A stretch of 64,000 nt of DNA from Colwellia sp. (GCF_013214175.1 NZ_JABSPA010000002.1:992001-1056000), one strand, 5' to 3'. Positions 17,701 to 26,846 are shown, numbered from the stretch's first letter. Made by a program: numbers and translations. Notes: generated by a model from the sequence alone, not told the origin.

Positions 17701-18439
17701 CCCAAGCATCAGCGGCAATTTCACTATCAGCGCCACTGCCGTTACCGTAACCTGCTTGTTCTCGGTTATAGCGTACAATACCCGTTGAATCTGCTCCCGT
17801 AGGTGATTTCTGTGCTAAAACAAATTCAATATTTAAGTTTTCACGAATAGCTTGGAATTGTGGAGAAATTGGACCATCTTGGGTATTGGTACCTTGAAAA
17901 TCTTCATTTAAGCGCTGCAGTGCATCAACAATTTTAGCATCGGTTAAACAGCTTTCAGCAGCATCTTCACAAGTAAACATTTCACCATAAACATGAAACA
18001 CTACCGGAATGTAATAACGTTCAGCAATGCCATTGTCGGCAACTACAGCCAAGGTACTTGTTCTCGCCATAAGGCTGCTTGCTAGGGATCTGCTTGATAA
18101 CGATTTACTTGCTTTTTTTGATGCCAAGCTAAATTGTTTAAGTTCGCTAGTGAGTTTTTTTTGTAATTTATGCCAATCTTGGCCATTTTCATCAATGGCA
18201 CACACTTGAGTTGCCGCACTAATACGTGACTGATGAACATTGCGACTTTTAAGTAAATTTTTTGTTAGGGGATTGCCCTTTACAAGTGTTTTTTGTTTTG
18301 CAGACGTCGACTGTATGCTTGCTTTTAAATCTTTAGCAAAGCCATTATCAGGCGTTTGCTTTCCCGCTACAGCAGTTAGTGATGCACATAACATCATTAA
18401 CATAGACATACTCATTACTTTGTTGTTGATGAGAGTCAT
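14765..18439 (-). CDS. Secreted M43 (pappalysin-type) metalloprotease with PPC, PKD and internal dockerin modules
   Basis: A 1224-residue secreted zinc protease. Signal peptide about 1-27. The catalytic domain has the long zinc motif HEFGHWLNLPH near residue 308 and a Met-turn in NFMHYTSNYAMF, typical of M43. Then come PPC-like domains (about 430-540, 560-655, 755-855 and the C-terminal 1110-1222), three PKD domains with WDFGNG, WDLGDG and WDFGDG (about 660-735, 865-945, 1015-1095), and between the second and third PKD a dockerin-like module (about 951-1008) with DMDGDGDVDRND and DINGDGVVNSRD. That module matches the one closing the collagenase-like protein. It is the first gene of the trio. 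Export by type II secretion is likely but not shown here. Confidence 0.88.
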   Translation of the reverse strand: MTLINNKVMSMSMLMMLCASLTAVAGKQTPDNGFAKDLKASIQSTSAKQKTLVKGNPLTKNLLKSRNVHQSRISAATQVCAIDENGQDWHKLQKKLTSELKQFSLASKKASKSLSSRSLASSLMARTSTLAVVADNGIAERYYIPVVFHVYGEMFTCEDAAESCLTDAKIVDALQRLNEDFQGTNTQDGPISPQFQAIRENLNIEFVLAQKSPTGADSTGIVRYNREQAGYGNGSGADSEIAADAWDNAKYMNVYIMNDLYDDGSTNNSGVAWYPDINMTQANTSRVVYNGWYVGDNTDENFRSVLTHEFGHWLNLPHTFAGNSCSLANETFCGLTGDNSCDTPQMSLSTDMYENSLNCLGQPTNTENFMHYTSNYAMFTQGQVARMTAALHGDARSTLWSNDNLIATGLVDYTHNADHPWDGISGVDQGPVGEEITSFDNLSADKDAIDTFIVDAPAGTEALAFYLSGYSQDPDMYVSAGQESTMLADGSWQADYISFLSTATPEFIGVLGPKVNESYYATVHAFSAYDQANLQVLAVEDPLLTAGSKRYHVIKKGGLWSPKGVAPKNFQFTIPESAEKVVIVLAGAYGGDPDMYVSRNKVIDMETADCKPFSAAKLAEYCEFAQGGTFNISIDPFAEYWDAELHVYYETKDESNQPPFANTSPTYQAMLDHEVHFKGDSSTDVDGSIVSYLWDFGNGDNSTAMNPVYVYNQLGQYHASLTVTDELGVSSTTNTTVDITLYNPNDAVLCDGCSRVYLAEEIGLSAAKGSEPRTYKFSVPNAASLVVIEIVAGSSGDPDMHVSQNKMVSIESFTCRPWEGPGALESCQFGEGGIFNVMIDPFDAYSEVTFKAYYDIRDDADHSMPNELPIAQAGSSYTGFTGNALMLSSAGSFDQDGSIVTYLWDLGDGNTSDLENPQYNYTQAGQYNISLTVTDNDGATAMATATVIINPAGDMDGDGDVDRNDMRALSMAIRRGEQLDLAFDINGDGVVNSRDVRAMRSICSYNRCSTIAPPPEPPTAMATSNSDVEQFETIAFSSAGSNDNYGRIVSYAWDFGDGSSSSQANPSHEYQQVGSYSVVLTVTDNDGMTATDTIALNVNYGALVDSCVNQAAFVDGTLEAGNISCLGAESRQTFSIPEASYHKSIAITVAHGAGDLSLYYRNGGWVNVDTGNFDASSTEANNQACIYLELTPEMNYWSYIELTGVSSGATIVVDYDTQGCRPVQ

Positions 18440-18870
18440 TTTCTATCCTTGGTTATTATTATATTTTTATCTGATAGCCAGTTACTTATCTTATCCCTAA
18501 GTTGAAAATTCACTATAAAAGTACTGTATATCAAGGGGGGCTTCTTTTATTAACTCGCTACAAACAGAAACCTGAAAAATTCAATGATTATAAATCGCGC
18601 AGATTTTGTAGCGAAAAACATCATAAACCCTAACTCATATATTGTATATCTTATATTATTTATTTGTAGTACAAATAGTATAATTTCATAACGTTTAAAT
18701 AGCTGTCAGTAAAAATTGATAGTCAGTGTATTTGCGGCATGGAGAGCAAAAAATCAACAAAAATTAAACTGTTAAGGTTAGAAAAGTATGGATAGATCAA
18801 TAAGTTCTAACTATATCGTTAAAAGATGTAACTAAGTGTGTGATGGGCTTGCATCAATGCTTTAAATCGC
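18440..18870. other. Intergenic stretch between divergent protease and TonB receptor genes
   Basis: About 430 AT-rich bases between two divergent genes. It should hold both promoters, but I see no clear operator, repeat or small gene. A GGGGGG run at 18535-18540 is the only unusual feature. Confidence 0.5.
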
Positions 18871-18889
18871 AATAATAACGATTCCTATT
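18871..18889. promoter_or_regulatory. Weak Fur-like box before a TonB receptor gene
   Basis: AATAATAACGATTCCTATT partly fits the Fur box (GATAATGATAATCATTATC), 18 bases before the receptor start. The match is poor and much weaker than the box at 56568. Confidence 0.25.
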
Positions 18890-18906
18890 TTCTTTAGTGT
18901 TTTAAC

Positions 18907-21060
18907 ATGAACTTATCAATTGTAAACCTTGCTGTAACAACAGCATTAACTGCAGCATTAGCTGCCACACCCGTTTTCGCGCAAACTTCTCAGGAACATT
19001 CACCAGAATCTGACAATATCGAAAGAATAGTTGTTTCCGCCTCACCCTTTGAGCAAAAATTATCTGATACTGCAAACTCTGTTTTTATTGTCTCTCAAGA
19101 AGATTTAGCCTTACAAAAAACCGTTGCTCGTAATTTAAGTGAAATTATTTCTAATTTAGTACCGGGTTTTTCGCCAAGCACTGAAACCATGTCTACCTTC
19201 GGACAAAACTTCCGTGGCGGCAAAGCAATCGTTATGATTGATGGCGTATTAATTTCAACAACCTTGCGTGCTGGCGGACGTGATTTACAATCAATTTCAG
19301 TTGATGCTATCCAAAGCATTGAAGTGATTAAAGGCGCTAGTGCTATGTACGGTAACGGTGAGGCGGGCGCTATCATCAATGTTATTACCAAAAAATCCAC
19401 TGCCAATGTTGAAATGCAAACCACCATTGGCGCAGAAGCGTTTGCCAGTGAATTATCTGATACCGGCTACAGCTTCTCACAAACTGTTTCGGGTACCAGT
19501 GAGTCAGATGTTGGTTTCATGTTAAACCTAGCGGGTAAAGATCGCGGCAATTTATATGACGCCGATGGTAACCGTTTACCCGGTGCTCCTAATAGCCAAG
19601 GCGGTATGGGTGATGCAGACGAGTACGATATTTTATTTAAACTTGATAAAGAAATGACCGACTCTCGCATCGCTTTTCTTGCACATCATTATAAAATCGT
19701 TAATAACCTGCAATATAAACGCACAGTTAACGAAGATAATGGCATGGTTGAAATTGATGAAACTAGCCCGTATCAAGGCCCAAACCCATTAACTAAATTA
19801 ACTAGCTTTCAAGTAACCTATGAACATGATGATTTTTTTGGTCAGCAGCTTAGCCTTTCTGCTTATAAAAGTGATGTTAATGTCGGTTATGAATCAGGCT
19901 CAGAAATTGTTTCAGAGCGTGCTGGTTTTAAAGCGGCACTACAATGGCGTATCACGGATGAGCAACGCTTAGTTTACGGCTTTGAATACGGTACAGATAA
20001 CACCGAACAAGGCCGTATGCGTGATGTTATGATCACTGAAGCGGGTGCTGGCGAAGCAGTAATCGAATCGCAATATATTTGCTCAGTATGTGATTTAACT
20101 GAAACCAAGTTAAGCCCGTTCGCCCAATACTGGCATCAGCTCGGCGATGATTTAACCCTGCAAGCAGGTCTTCGTTATGAAAACTTTGAAATTGAAGTAC
20201 CTGATTATCAGCGCTATAGAAAAGGTGTTATCACCGAAAAACAAGGCGATACCTTAAAATATAACAAGCCGTTAGTTAATTTAGGTGCGGTTTATAGTGT
20301 TACCGAGAGCAGCGATATTTTTGCCAGTTTCTCACAAGGTTACTCACATGGCGATATGCGTATGTTACGTGATATGCCAGTAGATACAGTGGCTGAGTTT
20401 GCTGATGAAATTCCAGCGACACAAACTAATTACTTTGAGACTGGTTTGCGCTTTTCCGATCATAACCTGCAAGCAAGTTTTGCTGTGTTCTACTCAGATA
20501 TCTCAGATAGTTATGGTTACGACTACAATGTTAAGGCTGAATTAGATAAACGCGTTGCCTCGGTTATTGTTGCCGATGAAGAAATTTGGGGTTATGAAGT
20601 CACCGCCGATTACTTTATTACTAAAGGTTTTAAATTAGGTGGTGCTTTATCACAGTCTGAAGGTAAGCGTACCAATGGCAGCACAGGTGAAGAGTACTGG
20701 TTAAACGATACCAAAATTACGCCAGTAAAAGCCTCTATCTATGCCAATTACCAATTTAATGAAATTGCCGCATTACGTTTACAAGCAAACTATGTTGGCG
20801 ACCGTGAGAAGAATGCCGCAGAAGGTCCAGAAGGTTATAGCTATTATGAGTCACCTTATGATGGTTACACCCTGGTTGATTTAATCGCTACTTTTGATAC
20901 TGACTTTGGTCGCATTACTTTGGGTGTTGATAACTTACTTAATGAAGATTACCAACCACTGGTATCACAAATGAACAAAGAAGTGGTTTGGGAAACGTAC
21001 CGCAACCAATTCTCCGGTTATGGTCGTCGAATCGCTGTTGAATACAGCATTAGCTACTAG
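18907..21060 (+). CDS. TonB-dependent outer-membrane receptor (siderophore-type)
   Basis: A 717-residue outer-membrane receptor that takes up a chelated metal or similar ligand with TonB energy. Signal peptide about 1-25 (PVFA), TonB box region ERIVVSAS near 38, plug domain about 45-165 (IDGVLISTT, IEVIKGASAMYGNGEAGAII), then a 22-strand barrel ending in the aromatic VEYSISY. It is a paralogue of the receptor at 54347-56521: both share the plug pattern VIKGA(S/T)xxYGNGxAGxIIN. No ribosome site is clear at ATG 18907. It is a single gene with its own terminator. Ligand not known; siderophore is a guess from the plug type. Confidence 0.88.
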   Translation: MNLSIVNLAVTTALTAALAATPVFAQTSQEHSPESDNIERIVVSASPFEQKLSDTANSVFIVSQEDLALQKTVARNLSEIISNLVPGFSPSTETMSTFGQNFRGGKAIVMIDGVLISTTLRAGGRDLQSISVDAIQSIEVIKGASAMYGNGEAGAIINVITKKSTANVEMQTTIGAEAFASELSDTGYSFSQTVSGTSESDVGFMLNLAGKDRGNLYDADGNRLPGAPNSQGGMGDADEYDILFKLDKEMTDSRIAFLAHHYKIVNNLQYKRTVNEDNGMVEIDETSPYQGPNPLTKLTSFQVTYEHDDFFGQQLSLSAYKSDVNVGYESGSEIVSERAGFKAALQWRITDEQRLVYGFEYGTDNTEQGRMRDVMITEAGAGEAVIESQYICSVCDLTETKLSPFAQYWHQLGDDLTLQAGLRYENFEIEVPDYQRYRKGVITEKQGDTLKYNKPLVNLGAVYSVTESSDIFASFSQGYSHGDMRMLRDMPVDTVAEFADEIPATQTNYFETGLRFSDHNLQASFAVFYSDISDSYGYDYNVKAELDKRVASVIVADEEIWGYEVTADYFITKGFKLGGALSQSEGKRTNGSTGEEYWLNDTKITPVKASIYANYQFNEIAALRLQANYVGDREKNAAEGPEGYSYYESPYDGYTLVDLIATFDTDFGRITLGVDNLLNEDYQPLVSQMNKEVVWETYRNQFSGYGRRIAVEYSISY

Positions 21061-21123
21061 GATGTTCTTAAAAATAAGTTAGTAAGCAATTACTTAACTT
21101 AGTGCCAATTTTTGATAACACAC

Positions 21124-21157
21124 AAGGCTTAAGGTTAATTCACCTTAAGCCTTTTTT
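21124..21157 (+). terminator. Rho-independent terminator after the TonB receptor gene
   Basis: AAGGCTTAAGGT and ACCTTAAGCCTT form a 12-bp stem with a 6-base loop, followed by TTTT. Confidence 0.9.
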
Positions 21158-21233
21158 ATTGCCATTCTTGGGGTAGAATAGCGCCCATTCAGCAAGCTAA
21201 TTCTATTTCTTACCTATTCGAGTACCCTAGTAA

Positions 21234-22109
21234 ATGTTCACTACCATAAAAAATTCAGTACCAATGAGCGTTTGGTATATGTTGATCTCGGCTTTGGGTT
21301 TTGCCCTAATGGCTGCCTGTGTTAAAGAGGTCAGTGGCTTAGGTATTCCGGTACTTGAAATTGTTGCCGCACGAGCTATAGTCTCGGGCATTATTAGTTA
21401 CGCTGACATTAAGCGTAAAAATATTTCCCTATGGGGACATAATAAAATACTACTGATAGCACGTGGAACTGTTGGCACGTTTGCGCTGATGTTTGTTTAT
21501 TATGCAGTAACAACCTTGCCCTTGGCTGAAGCGACGGTATTACAATATTTACATCCTGTATTTACCGCTATTCTGGCGTTGTTTTTTTTGAAAGAAATCA
21601 TACAGCGCTCTACTATTGCTTGTATTGCCTTAAGCTTAATTGGCCTATTCATAATCATTCAGCCGAATTTACAATTCGATAGCGGCGTGCAATATCCCTG
21701 GTTAAGCATTGGCGCAGGTGTGCTCGGTGCTTTTGGTAGTGCAGTTGCTTATATCATTATTAAAAAGTTGACTAAGACCGATGACAGCTCGGTCATTATC
21801 TTTTACTTCCCACTAATTGCCTTACCTATTTCAATAATATTGTTAGGTGACGATTTTGTTGTACCGAGTTTAGCGGCGACAGGGTTACTCATTTTAATTG
21901 GCATATTTACCCAAATAGGGCAGGTTGGCTTAACAAAAGCACTCAATAGCGCCGATGCAAGTAAAGCAACGGCTTATTCTTATGTACAAGTGCTATTTTC
22001 AGTCTTTATTGGTTGGGCGTACTTTAGTGAAGTGCCGGTATTTACCACCATCATTGGTGGCAGCTTAATTATGGTTGGCGCGTTAGTGAATGTCTTGTGG
22101 AAGCGCTAA
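21234..22109 (+). CDS. EamA/DMT-family inner-membrane transporter
   Basis: A 291-residue integral membrane protein with about ten hydrophobic segments in two related halves, the EamA (DUF6) layout of the drug/metabolite transporter superfamily. Halves are recognisable from LPLAEATVLQYLHPVFTAIL in the first and ADASKATAYSYVQVLFSVFI in the second. Members export amino acids, purines or other small metabolites; the substrate cannot be read from sequence. ATG 21234 is the first start; ATG 21264 is an alternative that begins nearer to the first helix. It stands alone between two terminators or gaps. Confidence 0.85.
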   Translation: MFTTIKNSVPMSVWYMLISALGFALMAACVKEVSGLGIPVLEIVAARAIVSGIISYADIKRKNISLWGHNKILLIARGTVGTFALMFVYYAVTTLPLAEATVLQYLHPVFTAILALFFLKEIIQRSTIACIALSLIGLFIIIQPNLQFDSGVQYPWLSIGAGVLGAFGSAVAYIIIKKLTKTDDSSVIIFYFPLIALPISIILLGDDFVVPSLAATGLLILIGIFTQIGQVGLTKALNSADASKATAYSYVQVLFSVFIGWAYFSEVPVFTTIIGGSLIMVGALVNVLWKR

Positions 22110-22179
22110 TTGTTAATTAGCGTGTTTTACTCGGTTTACATAATCAATCTTCTCAGCTTGAGCCGATGAAAATAATAAT

Positions 22180-22968
22180 TTACAGATCATAATTTACCGC
22201 CCGGTGTAGTCCGTCATTACTTCCGTCTTGTAATCTCGCTTCATCTTTAAATTTATCATAAAAAGTATGGTTTTTCTCATCGATGACACCAGCAATGCCA
22301 TCATTTATTAACTGAAGTGCTGCTATTTGCTCATCAATAAGTGTAGTTACCTCTTCATTATCACATTTTAGCACTACTAATAATGCCATGGCTTTATCAC
22401 TCAAGGCTTTTGACTTGCCATAACTTTTTTTCTCTAGCATTTCCGTTGCTTGCAGACCATAAATAGAAGACCTTAGTCTGGTATTTAATATGTCTAATTG
22501 ATCAACTTCAGCTTGATTACTGTCGATAGAGACATAGCCATTTGATTGCTCTACCTTCAAAACCATGACTAATAAAGCACTACTTTTAAGCATCTTTACT
22601 TGCTCTTTAAGGTTTTGAGGAAGTGCTAATAAGGAATAAAAATGCGCTTGTGTTGCCGGAAGAGAATTAAAGTTAGCCAGTTTTTTATCTAAATCGGCTT
22701 TTACTTCAATTCGGTGCACTGTTGACTCAAGCCTGATGATAGCGTTCAACGCAGCTAAGGTTCTTTGTAAACAAACTACTGAACTCAATACGGTTAAAGG
22801 CAAACATAAGCGACCATTGAGTAAGTGTTGTCCTTTAAAGAATACAGACTGTAATTTAACAATCCTTTTGTTTTTATCTGTTTGATTTTTCTCTCTTTTC
22901 GTTGTGACATAATCAACAAAAATACCGAGCATAAACAAGGCGAAAACAATTATTGAAATGATAAACAT
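22180..22968 (-). CDS. Hypothetical membrane-anchored protein
   Basis: I do not recognise this 262-residue protein. Residues 1-20 are a hydrophobic segment (MFIISIIVFALFMLGIFV), followed by a basic stretch (KREKNQTDKNKR), which suggests an N-terminal membrane anchor with the rest in the cytoplasm. The remainder is mostly helical and leucine-rich, with a possible short second hydrophobic patch (LCLPLTVLSSVVCL). No catalytic motif is seen. It stands between a transporter gene and a 370-base gap and has no clear operon partner. Confidence 0.6.
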   Translation of the reverse strand: MFIISIIVFALFMLGIFVDYVTTKREKNQTDKNKRIVKLQSVFFKGQHLLNGRLCLPLTVLSSVVCLQRTLAALNAIIRLESTVHRIEVKADLDKKLANFNSLPATQAHFYSLLALPQNLKEQVKMLKSSALLVMVLKVEQSNGYVSIDSNQAEVDQLDILNTRLRSSIYGLQATEMLEKKSYGKSKALSDKAMALLVVLKCDNEEVTTLIDEQIAALQLINDGIAGVIDEKNHTFYDKFKDEARLQDGSNDGLHRAVNYDL

Positions 22969-23338
22969 GTAAACTAAAGCACCTTAATTGGTTTGATGAT
23001 ATCTATAATTAGATTTTGGCTTGCATAGAATTTATCAAATGGAGACACGGTGTCAACTATTGAAGGTAAATAGTTAAAAAACCCTTGAACTGTAAGGTTA
23101 AATTTGAAGAAGAGTGATTGGGCTAATGAATGTGTTTTGGCGGCGTTAATACTATAAATTAAGGCCGGATTTTATTTAATACAATGCTTAGTTACATTAC
23201 CTGATAGTGGCTATAGCTAATTATAAATAACAATAAGTGAAAACTTTCATATATTGAAATCTTATCTAAACTATGAACGTCAAATCATATAAGTACATAC
23301 TTTAAATATGTATAACAAAATCATGTAAAGGAATACTA
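22969..23338. other. Intergenic stretch between divergent genes
   Basis: About 370 AT-rich bases between the hypothetical anchored protein and the lipoprotein gene. I see only probable promoter sequence and the AAAGGAA ribosome site of the lipoprotein gene at its end. Confidence 0.5.
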
Positions 23339-25810
23339 ATGAATAAAAACATTACTATATCACTACTCACGGCTGCAATTTTATCCGGGTGTGGTAGTGA
23401 TTCGACTGTGGTTGAAGAGCTAACATCTATAATCAATAGTGCCCCGCAAGCTATTGCTGATAAAGCTCTAGTGCAAAACAATGAAAAAATGACTATTGAT
23501 GTATTAGCGAATGATACCGATAAAGATAGTGATCAATTAACTATTTCAGCCATTATTAGTCAACCCAAAAGTGGTACGGTAGAAATTATTGATAACAAAA
23601 TAGTTTATACACCTCAAACAGATGTTGCGACAACTGAAACCATCACTTATCAAGTTTCTGATGGTAAATTAACCGCAGAGGCTAACATTGACGTTACCGT
23701 AAACCATACTATGACACTCTCAGGATTGGTCACCGATTCCCCTATTGCCAATGCTTTAGTTTCAATCACCATAGGCGAAGACGTTTTTGAAGTAGAGGCT
23801 GATGCAGAAGGTAACTATGCCTTACCAATTACAATTAATGATATGTCAGCACTTATTTTTATTAAAGCCAAAGGTAACCCTGCTAACGGTCAAGAAAATG
23901 TAGAATTGATTGCTGTAGTCGGTAAAACCAGTAGCTTACTAGCTTCAATTGATGATGAGCGTCAGTTGACTAATGATGAAAACAATAAAACCAATGTTAC
24001 TCACGTCTCAACGGCAACGTATTTACTGGTAAAAGATCGCAGTGAAAGTGGTGAAATTACTAACGAAGAAGAGTTTAACGAACTAGTTGGCGAGATTACC
24101 ACTGAAGAGCTTATTGAAACAGCTGGTTTTATTAAACTACTGATTGATAATACAGACTTTAAAATTCCAGAAGGAGAGACGGTATTATCTATTTTAGAAG
24201 CTGAAACCGTTGAGGGTGAAGAACTATCAACAAGCGACGCTATAGAAAAATACTTAATAGCAAGTGAACTTGTTGATGAAAATGGCGAACCAAGCGAAGC
24301 GTTCGAAGTCGCTTTGGCAGTAGCTGTAGAAGAAACAATCTCTGATCCAAATGTTGTTGAGCAATTCAGTACTGAGAATATTGCTGGAAAAGTAATGATC
24401 GATTTATACGGCGCCAGAGAGGGCTGGAATGAATATAGTGGTACAGGGCTAAATCTTTTAGCTGACGGTACCGGTAAAAGCTATAGTTTCCATAACAACA
24501 GTAATGGTATAGCGGGAGAAAGTAACTTCACCTGGTCGGTTGTCGATGGTAGCCTGAAGGTGGTGTACCTAGATGGCTTTTATGAGACTATTATTTATAG
24601 TGACTATCCATATGGCGATTTAGTGACAAATTATAATGTTGCACAGTCGGTAGTGGATGAATTGGTTACTGCAACAGACGCGGGCTTAATGGATAACTTT
24701 GTACAATTGGACATGATTTCGGGGAATAGCACCGAACGTTCTGTTTTACTGGCAAGTTCGCCAAGCAGTTACCAAGTGAATGTCAGTGGAGAATATTTTA
24801 CTGAATTAACATTACCTGCTGGTGTTGTATGGACTGATGCCAATCCTAGAACAACAGAAACATTTTCTCGTAATCAAATTTTAGTACATACGCCAAAGAG
24901 TGCATTTATGGGGAAAACCTTAGCAGATCTTGAAGGTAACTGGGTACTCAACTTTGATGCTACGGTAACTGATTCTTTTGGTCTAGAAGAAATGACTGAA
25001 GTCATGAGTGATTTGGTGACTATTGAAGGTACTACCGCAGTTGCACAGTTTGCTAATCAAGAGTTTACTGCTTCACTGACTGAAGGTGTATTAGCACTAA
25101 CCAATGAAAACGTAACCTATAAATTTACGCCATTTAGCTCTGAAGGCAAGGGACACCTTACTAAAATAGAAAAATGGCTTGATAACAAATTAGAGTTTGT
25201 TTTAGCAAGACAAATTGCTCAATTCGATGATAGCTATACAAAATTTACTGAGAACTTAGTTACTGAATTACCTAAAGTTCAAGTTGCATATATTAATGGT
25301 AGTATTGAAGAAGTATGGGATGGCGACAAGCTTAAATTTGACGATATTTTTGGCTATCACTTTGTTGCAGGTGGCACGTTAAATCGAGGTGTGAAGTCTG
25401 TATTCGCTGAATATGAATGGGATGACTATGATGTTGATTATTTCTCTTTAGGAAATAATAGTTGGACTTGGGATACTGCCGGTCGTCAAGTAAATATGTA
25501 TAAGGTTGATGAATGGAGTGATAGACATCGTACTTGGGAGGTTATTTCAGTAGATGATGAAGGGCGCGCGTTAGTTTTTGAACATTCAACATGGGGTTGG
25601 GATCATAATAAAGATGGTGATATTGACGAAAATGAAATAGGTCAATTTATCCGTCCTCGTATTAATACCATTATGCTCACTGATTTAAGTCAATGGCAAG
25701 AAGAGTGGCAAAATACCATTGATTTAGGTCTCTTTACCCCGACAGTTGATGGTGCCAAAACTCTGCCAGTTAAAGTGACAAAAAAGCAAAGAGAAATACC
25801 TGCGCATTAA
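23339..25810 (+). CDS. Large lipoprotein with cadherin-like/Ig-like domain
   Basis: An 823-residue lipoprotein: the lipobox LSGC sits at about residues 16-19, so it should be acylated and kept at the outer membrane. Residues about 33-125 are a cadherin-like repeat (APQAIADKALVQNNEKMTID, LANDTDKDSD, YTPQ, YQVSDG) of the type in VCBS/RTX adhesins. Residues about 126-180 look like a carboxypeptidase-regulatory or Big-type fold (LSGLVTDSPIANALVSI). The rest, about 640 residues, is acidic and I do not recognise it; a DxDxDxxE-like stretch (NKDGDIDENE) near the end may bind calcium. AAAGGAA lies 5 bases before ATG. An adhesin or surface-binding role is inferred only. Confidence 0.75.
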   Translation: MNKNITISLLTAAILSGCGSDSTVVEELTSIINSAPQAIADKALVQNNEKMTIDVLANDTDKDSDQLTISAIISQPKSGTVEIIDNKIVYTPQTDVATTETITYQVSDGKLTAEANIDVTVNHTMTLSGLVTDSPIANALVSITIGEDVFEVEADAEGNYALPITINDMSALIFIKAKGNPANGQENVELIAVVGKTSSLLASIDDERQLTNDENNKTNVTHVSTATYLLVKDRSESGEITNEEEFNELVGEITTEELIETAGFIKLLIDNTDFKIPEGETVLSILEAETVEGEELSTSDAIEKYLIASELVDENGEPSEAFEVALAVAVEETISDPNVVEQFSTENIAGKVMIDLYGAREGWNEYSGTGLNLLADGTGKSYSFHNNSNGIAGESNFTWSVVDGSLKVVYLDGFYETIIYSDYPYGDLVTNYNVAQSVVDELVTATDAGLMDNFVQLDMISGNSTERSVLLASSPSSYQVNVSGEYFTELTLPAGVVWTDANPRTTETFSRNQILVHTPKSAFMGKTLADLEGNWVLNFDATVTDSFGLEEMTEVMSDLVTIEGTTAVAQFANQEFTASLTEGVLALTNENVTYKFTPFSSEGKGHLTKIEKWLDNKLEFVLARQIAQFDDSYTKFTENLVTELPKVQVAYINGSIEEVWDGDKLKFDDIFGYHFVAGGTLNRGVKSVFAEYEWDDYDVDYFSLGNNSWTWDTAGRQVNMYKVDEWSDRHRTWEVISVDDEGRALVFEHSTWGWDHNKDGDIDENEIGQFIRPRINTIMLTDLSQWQEEWQNTIDLGLFTPTVDGAKTLPVKVTKKQREIPAH

Positions 25811-25828
25811 TTATGCGGTACGTTAGAT

Positions 25829-25855
25829 AAAGGCGCTATTAAGCGCCTTTTTTTT
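25829..25855 (+). terminator. Rho-independent terminator after the lipoprotein gene
   Basis: AAAGGCGC and GCGCCTTT form an 8-bp stem with loop TATTAA, followed by further T residues. Confidence 0.9.
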
Positions 25856-25883
25856 ATCCGAGATAAACAGCATTGTTAGCTTA

Positions 25884-26111
25884 TTATCTCCCCTTGAGAA
25901 TAGCTTTTATCTTTAGCCAGGCTTCTTTGCCTAATAAGGCAATAGCTAGCAGAAATAGCACCTCACCCGAAATAATCAATACAGTTGTGGCAGTAGCCAT
26001 TTCACTAGTGGAAATATCCATAAAGGGTAAGGCGGCTATAACAGCCCAAACCAGAAAAGAAAAGACTAAAAACACATAACCAATTAGCTTTTTTAAATTA
26101 AAAACCTTCAT
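25884..26111 (-). CDS. Small two-helix membrane protein (transporter-suffix type)
   Basis: A 75-residue protein with two hydrophobic segments (about 10-29 and 41-60), basic ends (MKVFNLKK; KIKAILKGR) and the segment GEVLFLLAIALLGKEAW. The pattern is like small proteins annotated as transporter suffix domain proteins. Function is unknown. Ribosome site weak. Length and composition favour a real gene over the opposite-strand frame in the same place. Confidence 0.65.
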   Translation of the reverse strand: MKVFNLKKLIGYVFLVFSFLVWAVIAALPFMDISTSEMATATTVLIISGEVLFLLAIALLGKEAWLKIKAILKGR

Positions 26112-26171
26112 ATTATCTGCTGCAATAAATTGCTTTCACACAGTTTTTATTACTTTATTTACGGTAGTAGT

Positions 26172-26846
26172 TTATTGACCAAAAGGATGTACTTTTGATA
26201 GCTCAACTAACTCTTCTCGCACACCAGATAATTGCTTGGCGTAAATAGTTAAGCTTTTTAAGCCGACCAATAAGCGTGATTGTACTTGCGAGAATCTATT
26301 ATGCAATGCTGGTGCCCAGTCTTGTGTTAAGAAATCATCAACATTTTGCACAATGGCATGTAAGGGTAACCATGTCAGATGACTATTTTTTGCGGCATAA
26401 CCTTTTAACAAGGAAATTGGATTACTGCCGCCACCAGAAGCTGAAACACCTATGGCGAAAGCTGGCTTGTGACCTAGCGGTAAACCGTTGGCGGAACCAT
26501 TAGCTGTTAACAATAATAAGTTAACCAGGGCAGGAGGGATCATTCCGCCCCATTCAGGTGCAATAAACACCACAGCATCACAGCCGTATAACTGACTTAA
26601 TACGGTATCTTTATTGGCAGCTAATGACGTAGAGTCATCTCTACTTATTCCGCCTTTATCGGTAGTTTCTCTAGCTATACCATAGTGGTCTAATAAAAAC
26701 GGGTAACGTGATAAGTCTAATATTGAAGACTCAACACCTTGCATATCATTCAATATATTCGTTTGTAGATATTGTGCGACAGCAAAACTTTTAGATTCAG
26801 CTCTTTGGCTACTACTCACCAGTAGAATATTCAATGTCTTTTTCAA
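26172..26846 (-). CDS. NAD(P)H-dependent FMN reductase-like flavoprotein
   Basis: About 224 residues with a flavodoxin-like fold. The start of the domain, NILLVSSSQRAESKS, is the FMN phosphate loop; VFIAPEWGGMIPPALVNLLL is the region that in this family (NADPH-dependent FMN/azo reductases) contacts flavin and forms the dimer; FAIGVSASGGGSNPISLL follows. It probably reduces FMN or quinones in the cytoplasm. I chose TTG 26846 because GGAG lies 6 bases upstream and the domain begins right after it; ATG 26900 would add 18 residues outside the fold. Neighbours are small membrane proteins without a clear link. Confidence 0.8.
   Translation of the reverse strand: MKKTLNILLVSSSQRAESKSFAVAQYLQTNILNDMQGVESSILDLSRYPFLLDHYGIARETTDKGGISRDDSTSLAANKDTVLSQLYGCDAVVFIAPEWGGMIPPALVNLLLLTANGSANGLPLGHKPAFAIGVSASGGGSNPISLLKGYAAKNSHLTWLPLHAIVQNVDDFLTQDWAPALHNRFSQVQSRLLVGLKSLTIYAKQLSGVREELVELSKVHPFGQ

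Noticed and set aside
18535..18540. G run in the gap before the M43 protease gene as a phase-variable switch
   Set aside because: Only six G residues and no clear placement within promoter elements; too weak to claim.
25873..26079. Plus-strand frame opposite the small membrane protein gene
   Set aside because: The minus-strand frame has typical membrane helices and basic ends, while this one does not resemble a protein.
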